31,429 nucleotides of DNA, from positions 1-31,429 of the forward strand of contig CAKSPR010000021.1 of the NCBI GenBank assembly GCA_934486455.1. The letters run 5' to 3'. The stretch's first letter is position 1. Each line of letters opens with the position of its first letter. The position numbers were made by a program, and so were the translations under genes. This DNA comes from an uncultured Eubacteriales bacterium (GTDB lineage Bacteria > Bacillota > Clostridia > Oscillospirales > Acutalibacteraceae). The notes under the pieces were generated by a model. It searched no databases, was not told the DNA's origin, and saw only the letters and a list, made by a program, of their open reading frames with translations. Shown here one piece after another: positions 15,195-21,592 of this stretch.

Positions 15195-15244
15195 AAAAGC
15201 CCCGCAGACGGCAGAAGCTACCGCTTGCAGGGCTTGGTTTTTTG
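15195..15244 (+). terminator. Terminator after the second dockerin gene
   Basis: AAGCCCCGCAGACGG (15197-15211) pairs with CCGCTTGCAGGGCTT (15221-15235) with few mismatches, followed by GGTTTTTT. Confidence 0.82.
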
Positions 15245-15280
15245 CTTTTTGGAAAAACGGGGCGGTTAACAGGAAAGATC

Positions 15281-15348
15281 AATCGGCAGGTCGGGTCAAT
15301 CGGCAGGTCGGGTCAATCGGCAGGTCGGTTTAATCGGCATGTCGGCCG
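15281..15348 (+). repeat. Four-copy 17-bp tandem repeat
   Basis: Units begin at 15281, 15298, 15315 and 15332. The first two are identical (AATCGGCAGGTCGGGTC), the third differs at two end positions, and the fourth is more diverged. The array sits between the terminator of the dockerin gene and the stop codon of the convergent nucleotidyltransferase gene. The period is too short and there is no spacer variation, so it is not a CRISPR array. Confidence 0.9.
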
Positions 15349-15364
15349 CCGCACCGCCGCCGGG

Positions 15365-16273
15365 CTAATCCCACAGCTTTTCGGGATAGAGTCCCGACTC
15401 GGTAAGCCTTGCAATGGCCGAGGAGACCTGCTCGCTGTCCTCTTTATATGTTACGCCGTACCATTTATCGTTGGTGGTCAGCACCGATATTTCAGCATAG
15501 CCGTCCCTTATGCACCTGTCTGCCGCTTCGGGAAGAAAGAATTCCGCCTTCAGGGGATTTTCATGCTCGGCGGTTAAAAATTCTTTAAGACCGCTGTCGA
15601 GACGGTCGAAAAAGTCGGGGGTAAATCCCCAGAAGTTCATAGATACCACCGAGCTCAGCGGCAGGGTCTTTATGCTGCCGTCGTCATTTTCGTTTTGCGC
15701 TTTGTCCTTTGCTCTTGAAAGCTTTTTATGCTCGCAAACCGACATAAGGCGGCCGTCGCCGTCGATTTCGCAAACACCTCTTGAAACGGTGCCGTTGTCG
15801 CTCAGCGTGTTTGAAAGAATAAAGCCAGCCATGCAGTAATTTATACCTTCCTTTTTTCGGGAAAGAAAATCGTAAACAAGCTTGAAGGCGGAGGGGCCGT
15901 AGTAATCGTCGGCGTTGATGACCGCAAAGGGCTCCTTTACAATATCCTTACAGCACCACACTGCGTGGCCCGTGCCCAGGGGTTTTTCCCGGCCTTCGAT
16001 GCCTTTGTATCCCTCGGGCAAAAGTTCGGTGGACTGGAAAACATAATCGACCTGCATGTTGCGGGCGACAGCGTCTCCGATTTCTGATTTAAAAAGCTCG
16101 AGGTTTTCTTTTTTTATGACAAAAACCACCCGGTCAAAGCCGGCTCGCTTTGCGTCAAAAATGCTGTAATCAATGATTTTTTCACCGTGTTTTCCGATTT
16201 TGGCAAGCTGTTTAAGTCCGCCGAAACGGCTTCCGAGGCCGCCGGCCATTATGATAAGAGTTGTATGGGGCAT
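15365..16273 (-). CDS. Sugar-phosphate nucleotidyltransferase family protein
   Basis: This 302-residue cytoplasmic protein belongs to the NTP_transferase fold, which makes nucleotide sugars from NTP and a sugar-1-phosphate. The nucleotide-binding motif is MAGGLGSRFGGLKQL (9-23). Further support comes from the REKPLGTGHAVWCCKD segment (base recognition), the FAVINADDYYG metal-binding region, and a C-terminal half with MNFWGFTPDFFDRL. It resembles glucose-1-phosphate or other sugar nucleotidyltransferases, but the sugar and base cannot be decided. AAGGAACG lies about 9 bases upstream of the ATG. No partner sugar gene is adjacent, so the polymer it supplies is unknown. Confidence 0.88.
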   Translation of the reverse strand: MPHTTLIIMAGGLGSRFGGLKQLAKIGKHGEKIIDYSIFDAKRAGFDRVVFVIKKENLELFKSEIGDAVARNMQVDYVFQSTELLPEGYKGIEGREKPLGTGHAVWCCKDIVKEPFAVINADDYYGPSAFKLVYDFLSRKKEGINYCMAGFILSNTLSDNGTVSRGVCEIDGDGRLMSVCEHKKLSRAKDKAQNENDDGSIKTLPLSSVVSMNFWGFTPDFFDRLDSGLKEFLTAEHENPLKAEFFLPEAADRCIRDGYAEISVLTTNDKWYGVTYKEDSEQVSSAIARLTESGLYPEKLWD

Positions 16274-16300
16274 TTTTTTCGTTCCTTTGTTTTTTCTTCC

Positions 16301-16328
16301 ATTTTAACACATTGCGCGGAAAAAGCAA
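16301..16328 (-). promoter_or_regulatory. Promoter of the nucleotidyltransferase gene (- strand)
   Basis: On the minus strand TTGCTT (complement of 16323-16328) and TAAAAT (complement of 16301-16306) are 16 bases apart. A TG one base before the second box makes an extended -10 element. Confidence 0.65.
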
Positions 16329-16454
16329 CAAAAATGTTTTTAATCCGCCGCCTGAGACCCGAAATACACGGCAGCGGAAAGGGGGACGAAGATGATGTAT
16401 AAGCAGGTCGGTCGGCGGCCGCCTGCGCCCGATGAAATTCGGCGTTTTTGCATA

Positions 16455-17381
16455 TCAGTCAAAGGACGAAAAAATTGCCTTTGAGCATGACCTCGGGGAG
16501 TAGTCCCAACGGGAGATGTGGCCGCTGTCGATGAAATAATGCATCGGCCTCGGAGAATAGTCGGCCGAAAAGCAGTCGACGATTATCAGTTTTATTTTCA
16601 TTTTGTCGGGCAAAATGTTTTTTATGAAAACCGATGCCTGCGCTCCCGGAGCAGCGCCGCTTTTAGGCTCGGCAAGTCCCGCAAGATTGGGTGTCAGCTC
16701 CACAAAGCTTCCGTAGCTTTCAACCGTCCTTATAATGCCCGAAACGGTCTGTCCGTTTTGGAAAAGGGCGGCGTTTTGCTCCCATGTGCCGAGAAGCTCC
16801 TTATGGGAAAGGTTTATTTTCCCGTCGGGTTCTTTTGACTTTATGACTGCCTTGATGTTTTGTCCCACGGCAAAGCGGTCGCTCGGGTGGAATATACGGG
16901 ATACCGATATGCAGTCTATGGATATGAGCGAAATTATTCCGCAGCCAATGTCACAAAACGCCCCGAAGGGCTCGAGATGGGTCACCCTGGCGTCAATTAT
17001 ATCGCCGCAGGAGAGACGGTTTATGTAGCTTTCGATGCAAAGGCGTTGGGCATTTCTTCTCGATAAAACGGCAAGCGGACAGCCGTCCTCTCCGACGGTT
17101 ATGTCGGTGACGGTAAAGCAGACGGGGTGATTGACACGGGAAATGAGAGCAATGTCCCTGACGGTGCCCTCCCTTATTCCGACGGCGCCCTCATCTCTCG
17201 GTATAATTCCCTTCATGGTCGGAAGGTCGACAAAAAGATTGTGGTTAAAATCGCAAAGGGACACCCTCCCCTCTAAAATCGTCCCCCTCGCCGCCGCTTC
17301 TTTTAGCCCTTCGGTGCTGCTTAGCCTTTCTCTGTTGTCCGCCCTTCCGTATAAAATACCTTCGGGTAAAAATCTGTTCAT
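16455..17381 (-). CDS. Triple S1-domain RNA-binding protein
   Basis: This 308-residue protein has three S1-like OB-fold segments: about 31-112 (GTILEGRVSLCDFNHNLFVD), 123-200 (GDIIDARVTHLEPFGAFCDI) and 209-272 (GQTVSGIIRTVESYGSFVEL). Only the second and third carry the classic GAFCDIG or GSFVEL core; the first is degenerate. It ends in an Asp/Ser/Tyr-rich tail without known motifs. Databases often label such proteins ribosomal protein S1, but the length and domain order differ from true bS1. A role in RNA binding, translation or decay is inferred. GGAG lies about 8 bases upstream of the ATG. It is divergent from the dus gene. Confidence 0.85.
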   Translation of the reverse strand: MNRFLPEGILYGRADNRERLSSTEGLKEAAARGTILEGRVSLCDFNHNLFVDLPTMKGIIPRDEGAVGIREGTVRDIALISRVNHPVCFTVTDITVGEDGCPLAVLSRRNAQRLCIESYINRLSCGDIIDARVTHLEPFGAFCDIGCGIISLISIDCISVSRIFHPSDRFAVGQNIKAVIKSKEPDGKINLSHKELLGTWEQNAALFQNGQTVSGIIRTVESYGSFVELTPNLAGLAEPKSGAAPGAQASVFIKNILPDKMKIKLIIVDCFSADYSPRPMHYFIDSGHISRWDYSPRSCSKAIFSSFD

Positions 17382-17453
17382 ATTATTTCTCCAATTCCTT
17401 TTTTGAAATATATATGAAATTCTGTTTATTTACATTCGTTTAATAAAAAAATA

Positions 17454-17482
17454 TTTTCTTTTTGAGCTGTTTGTGGTAGAAT
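17454..17482 (+). promoter_or_regulatory. Candidate extended -10 promoter for the dus operon
   Basis: TAGAAT (17477-17482) is preceded by TG plus one base, an extended -10 element. A poor -35 (TTTTCT, 17454-17459) lies 17 bases upstream. It is about 100 bases before the dus start. Confidence 0.5.
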
Positions 17483-17585
17483 ACTATTGTTGCATTTTAT
17501 GCTTTGCGTGATGTTTCGTTCGGCGTGTGACGCCGCCATGTTTTCCGTTAAAGCTTTTGCCAAGGACAGGGCTTGAAAAAGGCAA

Positions 17586-18617
17586 ATGCCGAAAAAACCG
17601 CAAAGCAAAAGACAAAAAATACTCGGGAATGATTTTTTGAACATAGGAAAATTAAAAATAGAAGGATATGCCGCATTGGCTCCGATGGCAGGGGTGGCCG
17701 ACCGCGCCTTCAGAGAGCTTTGCATGGGCTTCGGCGCAAGCTTTTGCATAGGTGAGCTTGCCTCGGCGAAGGGTATTTCCATGAACGACAAAAAATCGGC
17801 CGAGCTGCTTTTTGTAAGCGAAAGGGAGCGCCCGATGGCTGTTCAGCTTTTCGGAAACGACCCCGAGACCATGGCGGCGGCGGCTCAAAAGGCTCTTGAT
17901 TTTTCCCCCGATTTCATTGATATAAACATGGGCTGCCCCGCTCCGAAGGTGGCAAACAACAACGGCGGGAGCGGGCTTTTAAGAGACCTCCCCTTGGCCG
18001 AAAAGATAGCAAGAGCGGTTATAAACGCCGTTCCCCATGTGCCGATAACCGCAAAAATCAGAGCCGGCTGGAACAATCGGGAGATTGTAGCGGTCGAACT
18101 TGCAAAACGCCTTGAACAGGCGGGAATTTCCATGATAACCGTCCACGGACGAACGAGAGAGCAGCAATACGCCCCACCGGTTGATCTTGAAGTGATTGCC
18201 GATGTAAAAAGGGCGGTGAGCATTCCGGTCGTCGGAAACGGGGACATCTTTTCGGCAAAGGACGCCGCAAACATGTTTGAGCAAACGGGATGCGATATGG
18301 TCATGGTGGGAAGGGGAGCGATGGGCGCGCCCTGGATATTCAGACAGATAAACACATATCTTTCGGAAGGAAAGCTTTTGCCCGACCCGCCCGTTTCCCG
18401 AAAAATGGAGCTTATGCTAAAGCAGGCAAGGCTTATGTGTGAGCATAAGGAGCCCCGCACGGCTCTGCTCCAAATGCGAAAGCATGCCGCCTGGTACATA
18501 AAGGGTATGAAGGGCGCGGCCGAGCTTAGAAAAAGAGCCTTTAAAATAACCGACATATCCGAGCTGGAAAGGTTGGCTTACGATATTGTTAAAGAGGAAA
18601 AGGAGTCTGTTTTATGA
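17586..18617 (+). CDS. dus: tRNA-dihydrouridine synthase
   Basis: This ~343-residue FMN enzyme reduces specific uridines in tRNA to dihydrouridine. Key features are the FMN-binding strand LAPMAGVADRAFR (31-43), MAVQLFGNDPE, and the active-site IDINMGCPAPKVANNNGGSG with catalytic Cys117. The later segments ITAKIRAGW, ITVHGRTREQQY, PVVGNGDIFS and MVGRGAMGAPWIF are also present. The reported ATG has AAAAAGG only 4 bases away. An alternative TTG at 17637 (residue 18) would start directly before the conserved NIGKLKIEG strand, so the first 17 residues are doubtful. Its stop overlaps the start of the downstream lipoprotein gene (ATGA), so the two are coupled. It is of the DusB type. Confidence 0.94.
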   Translation: MPKKPQSKRQKILGNDFLNIGKLKIEGYAALAPMAGVADRAFRELCMGFGASFCIGELASAKGISMNDKKSAELLFVSERERPMAVQLFGNDPETMAAAAQKALDFSPDFIDINMGCPAPKVANNNGGSGLLRDLPLAEKIARAVINAVPHVPITAKIRAGWNNREIVAVELAKRLEQAGISMITVHGRTREQQYAPPVDLEVIADVKRAVSIPVVGNGDIFSAKDAANMFEQTGCDMVMVGRGAMGAPWIFRQINTYLSEGKLLPDPPVSRKMELMLKQARLMCEHKEPRTALLQMRKHAAWYIKGMKGAAELRKRAFKITDISELERLAYDIVKEEKESVL

Positions 18618-19078
18618 AAAAAATATCGGCAATTATAATGGCGGTGCTGCTTGCCGCAGCTCTTTGCTCCTGCTCTACCGACACCTATACCGAGAGCAGT
18701 AAATCGAAGAACTTTTTGCTTAAAAATGTCGAATCGGTCACCCTGTCGGGGCCGGCAGCCCAAACCGGCGGAGACAACACCGTGGTTATTCTCGATTCGC
18801 AAAACGGTCAGCAGTTTGTGGATTTTGTGGAAAAGGTCAAGGGCGAAAAGCTCGACTCTCTGCCCGAGAGCCACTTTTTCGGCATGGCTCTTATGGTCTT
18901 TACAACCAAATACGGCGAGGAAATAAAGGCCTATCCCGCCAACGACGGCTCTAATTATATCCAGCTTTATTCCCTCAATCAAAATACCTGCAAATACATC
19001 GAAATACCCGAGGAGGACATGAAGCTGCTTACGCAGGCCTTCGAAAGCAACGGAATTTCGGTAAATTACGGGAACTGA
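18614..19078 (+). CDS. Small putative lipoprotein of unknown function
   Basis: This 154-residue protein has a lipoprotein signal peptide (MKKISAIIMAVLLAAALCSC), with the acylated cysteine probably at residue 18 or 20. The mature part has alternating strands (SVTLSGPAA, NTVVILDSQNG, ALMVFTTKYGEEIKAYP, YIQLYSLN, CKYIEIPEEDMKLL) that suggest a compact alpha/beta domain exposed outside the membrane. I recognise no family. The start overlaps the dus stop by 4 bases, so its translation is likely coupled to that tRNA-modifying enzyme. A functional link between the two is not evident. The operon ends at the terminator near 19204-19244. Confidence 0.85.
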   Translation: MKKISAIIMAVLLAAALCSCSTDTYTESSKSKNFLLKNVESVTLSGPAAQTGGDNTVVILDSQNGQQFVDFVEKVKGEKLDSLPESHFFGMALMVFTTKYGEEIKAYPANDGSNYIQLYSLNQNTCKYIEIPEEDMKLLTQAFESNGISVNYGN

Positions 19079-19203
19079 CCGTAAAAGCCGCCCGAAGTCC
19101 CGACCCCCGGCAAAGGCCGCCTGACACGCTTCTGCCGTCGTTTTTTTGCGGATGCGGCATGCTAAAAAACCGCCGCTAAAAAAAGGGAACAAAAAAATTT
19201 TTT

Positions 19204-19244
19204 CGGCCTTAGTTGCACTCTTTTGTGCAACCGGGGCCCTTTTT
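19204..19244 (+). terminator. Terminator of the dus-lipoprotein operon
   Basis: GTTGCAC (19212-19218) pairs perfectly with GTGCAAC (19225-19231), extended by GGCC (19205-19208) with GGCC (19235-19238), and followed by CTTTTT. A weaker GC-rich hairpin lies upstream at about 19134-19165. Confidence 0.83.
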
Positions 19245-19279
19245 CGTTCTTATATTTGTAAACAATTTTTTAAATGCTC

Positions 19280-19307
19280 TTGACTTTGTTCCAAAAGGTG
19301 CTACAAT
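19280..19307 (+). promoter_or_regulatory. groESL promoter
   Basis: TTGACT (19280-19285) and TACAAT (19302-19307) are 16 bases apart, with TG one base before the second box (extended -10). The CIRCE operator starts 4 bases downstream. Confidence 0.88.
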
Positions 19308-19310
19308 GTA

Positions 19311-19337
19311 TTAGCACTCGAAAGAAAAGAGTGCTAA
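19311..19337 (+). promoter_or_regulatory. CIRCE operator (HrcA binding site)
   Basis: TTAGCACTC (19311-19319), a 9-base spacer and GAGTGCTAA (19329-19337) form a perfect match to the CIRCE consensus. HrcA, encoded elsewhere, is expected to repress groESL here and release it on heat or folding stress. Confidence 0.98.
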
Positions 19338-19373
19338 AAATGTTTACTTAATACAATTTAGGAGGAATATATT

Positions 19374-19658
19374 ATGAAAATCAAACCCTTGTCCGACCGT
19401 GTTGTTATCAAAATGGTCGAAGCCGAGGAAACCACAAAAAGCGGAATAATCCTTTCCGGCTCGGCAAAGGAAAAGCCCCAGGTGGCTGAGGTTATCGCTG
19501 TGGGTCCCGGAGGAACAGTTGACGGTAAAGAGGTCAAAATGTATGTTAAAAAGGGCGACCGTGTTCTGACCAGCAAATATTCCGGAACAGAGGTTAAGGT
19601 CGACGGAAAAGATTACATTATCGTGCGTCAGAACGATATTCTGGCAATTGTAGAATAA
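19374..19658 (+). CDS. groES: Co-chaperonin GroES
   Basis: This 94-residue protein forms the heptameric lid of the GroEL chamber. It has the family start (MKIKPLSDRVVIKMVEAEE) and the mobile loop with TTKSGIILSGSAKEKPQ, which binds GroEL. It also has the VGPGGTVDGKEV roof segment and the GDRVLTSKYSGTEVKVDGKDYIIVRQNDILAIVE core. TTAGGAGG lies 8 bases upstream of the ATG. Transcription comes from the CIRCE-controlled promoter, and groEL follows after 24 bases. Confidence 0.98.
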   Translation: MKIKPLSDRVVIKMVEAEETTKSGIILSGSAKEKPQVAEVIAVGPGGTVDGKEVKMYVKKGDRVLTSKYSGTEVKVDGKDYIIVRQNDILAIVE

Positions 19659-19682
19659 TTTCAGAAAGGCAGATTGATTTAT

Positions 19683-21323
19683 ATGGCAAAAGATATTCTT
19701 TTCGGAGAAGAAGCCAGAAAGGCTCTCCAGTCGGGTGTTGACCAGCTTTCCAACACCGTTAAAGTTACCCTCGGCCCCAAGGGCAGAAATGTTGTTATCG
19801 ACAAAAAATACGGCGCACCGCTTATCACCAACGACGGCGTGACCATCGCAAAGGAGGTCGAGCTTGACGATCCCTTTGAGAACATGGGCGCACAGCTCGT
19901 TAAAGAGGTTGCAACCAAGACCAACGATGTGGCCGGCGACGGCACCACCACCGCCACCCTGCTTGCACAGGCCCTTATCCGTGAGGGCATGAAGAATGTA
20001 GCCGCGGGTGCCAATCCCATGGACGTTAAAAAGGGAATTCAGAAGGCCGTTGACGAAACGGTAAAAGAGGTTGTTAAGAACTCCAAGAAGGTTTCGGGCA
20101 CTAAGGACATCGCCCGTGTCGCCAGTGTTTCGGCCGCCGACGAATATATCGGCACCCTTATTGCCGAGGCTATGGAAAAGGTCACCTCCGACGGCGTTAT
20201 CACCGTTGAGGAATCCAAGACCGCCGAGACCTACAGCGAGGTCGTGGAGGGCATGGAATTCGACCGTGGCTATATTTCGCCTTATATGGTTACCGATTCG
20301 GACAAGATGGTTGCCGAGCTGGATGAGCCCTACATTCTCATCACCGACAAAAAAATCAGCAACATTCAGGACATTCTGCCCCTTCTCGAACAGATCGTAA
20401 AGGCAGGCAAAAAGCTGCTTATTATCGCCGAGGATGTCGAGGGCGAGGCTCTTTCCACCATTCTCGTAAATAAGCTCCGCGGAACCTTCACCTGTGTGTG
20501 CGTTAAGGCTCCGGGATTCGGCGACAGAAGAAAGGAAATGCTCCGCGACATCGCCATTCTCACCGGCGGAGAGGTCATTACCGAGGAGCTGGGTCTCGAC
20601 CTCAAGGACGCAACCCTGGCACAGCTCGGTACCGCCCGTCAGGTCACCGTTTCCAAGGAAAACACAATTATTGTTGACGGCGCAGGAAAGAAAGCCGCCA
20701 TTAAAGACCGCATCGGCCAGATCCGCAGCCAGATTGAAGGCACCACCTCCGATTTCGACCGCGAGAAGCTTCAGGAAAGACTTGCAAAGCTTTCCGGCGG
20801 CGTAGCCGTTATCAAGGTCGGCGCGGCCACCGAGGTCGAAATGAAGGACAAGAAACTTCGCATTGAAGACGCTCTTGCGGCAACCAAGGCTGCCGTTGAA
20901 GAGGGTATTGTTGCCGGCGGCGGCGTGGCTCTTGTGGACGCCATTCCCGCAGTTGAAGCCTTCAGCGAGACCCTTGAGGGCGATGAAAAGACCGGTGCCA
21001 AGATCGTTGTAAGGGTGCTTGAGGAGCCCATGCGCCAGATTGCCGCAAACGCAGGTCTCGAAGGCTCGGTCATTGTCAACGAGGTTCGTTCCCACAAGGG
21101 AGTCAACTATGGCTTCGACGCCAAGAAAGAGGAGTATGTCGACCTGATGAAATCGGGTATCGTCGATCCCACCAAGGTTACCCGTTCGGCCATTCAGAAC
21201 GCCTCTTCGGTTGCCGCAATGGTTCTGACCACCGAATCGCTCATTGCCGAGAAGAAGGAAGACGCAGCGGCAGCAAATGCAGCAGCGGCAGCAGCGGCGG
21301 CAGCAGGCGGCGGAATGTATTAA
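19683..21323 (+). CDS. groEL: Chaperonin GroEL
   Basis: This 546-residue chaperonin folds client proteins inside its double heptameric ring using ATP. The family start MAKDILFGEEARKALQSGVD is present. The nucleotide-binding loops TLGPKGRNVVIDKKYGAP and VAGDGTTTATLLAQAL follow, as do the signature AAVEEGIVAGGGVAL and the C-terminal PTKVTRSAIQNASSVAAMVLTTE. The ATG at 19683 is chosen by family homology. AAAGG is 13 bases away, longer than usual, and an in-frame TTG at 19674 is 4 bases from it. The C-terminal tail is a polyalanine run ending GGGMY instead of repeated GGM. It is co-transcribed with groES. Confidence 0.98.
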   Translation: MAKDILFGEEARKALQSGVDQLSNTVKVTLGPKGRNVVIDKKYGAPLITNDGVTIAKEVELDDPFENMGAQLVKEVATKTNDVAGDGTTTATLLAQALIREGMKNVAAGANPMDVKKGIQKAVDETVKEVVKNSKKVSGTKDIARVASVSAADEYIGTLIAEAMEKVTSDGVITVEESKTAETYSEVVEGMEFDRGYISPYMVTDSDKMVAELDEPYILITDKKISNIQDILPLLEQIVKAGKKLLIIAEDVEGEALSTILVNKLRGTFTCVCVKAPGFGDRRKEMLRDIAILTGGEVITEELGLDLKDATLAQLGTARQVTVSKENTIIVDGAGKKAAIKDRIGQIRSQIEGTTSDFDREKLQERLAKLSGGVAVIKVGAATEVEMKDKKLRIEDALAATKAAVEEGIVAGGGVALVDAIPAVEAFSETLEGDEKTGAKIVVRVLEEPMRQIAANAGLEGSVIVNEVRSHKGVNYGFDAKKEEYVDLMKSGIVDPTKVTRSAIQNASSVAAMVLTTESLIAEKKEDAAAANAAAAAAAAAGGGMY

Positions 21324-21339
21324 TCGGGAACCGCACATT

Positions 21340-21392
21340 AAATCAATTTATGAAATAAATAATAGATAACAAATTTATCGATAAATTGATTT
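21340..21392 (+). repeat. Perfect 12-bp inverted repeat after groEL
   Basis: AAATCAATTTAT (21340-21351) is an exact inverted match to ATAAATTGATTT (21381-21392), enclosing a 29-base AT-rich loop. A second inverted repeat, TTTGTAC/GTACAAA (21391-21397/21408-21414), abuts it. Confidence 0.75.
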
Positions 21393-21425
21393 TGTACCAA
21401 AACAACAGTACAAAAAGCTTTTTAA

Positions 21426-21456
21426 GGGGATGTCTTTATTGATATTCCCTTTTTTC
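21426..21456 (+). terminator. Terminator of groESL
   Basis: GGGGATGTC (21426-21434) pairs with GATATTCCC (21441-21449) with two wobbles, then six T residues. It is the third consecutive hairpin after groEL. Confidence 0.75.
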
Positions 21457-21487
21457 TGTTTTTTTGGGATTTTTTTGGTATAGGGGA

Positions 21488-21516
21488 TTGAAAAAAGTCT
21501 CGGGATTGAGTATAAT
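21488..21516 (+). promoter_or_regulatory. Promoter of hppA
   Basis: TTGAAA (21488-21493) and TATAAT (21511-21516) are separated by 17 bases. The leader is about 70 bases and contains the long hairpin at 21533-21572. Confidence 0.88.
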
Positions 21517-21532
21517 GTGGTTGTTACTTGAT

Positions 21533-21572
21533 GTGAATTTAACATAGATATATGTAATTATGTTAATTTCAC
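21533..21572 (+). promoter_or_regulatory. 14-bp hairpin in the hppA leader
   Basis: GTGAATTTAACATA (21533-21546) pairs with TATGTTAATTTCAC (21559-21572) with one mismatch around a 12-base loop. It ends 9 bases before the GGAGG ribosome binding site (21582-21586). It could stabilise the message or be a protein-binding operator. It has no T tail, so it is not a terminator. Confidence 0.6.
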
Positions 21573-21592
21573 AAATAATTTGGAGGAACAAT

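Noticed and set aside
15281..15348. CRISPR array
   Set aside because: The 17-base units are directly contiguous with no unique spacers, and no cas gene is near.
19344..21338. 664-codon open frame antisense to groES-groEL
   Set aside because: It lies wholly opposite two certain genes, is rich in Cys/Gly/Asn, matches no family and reflects the GC-rich third-position bias of groEL.
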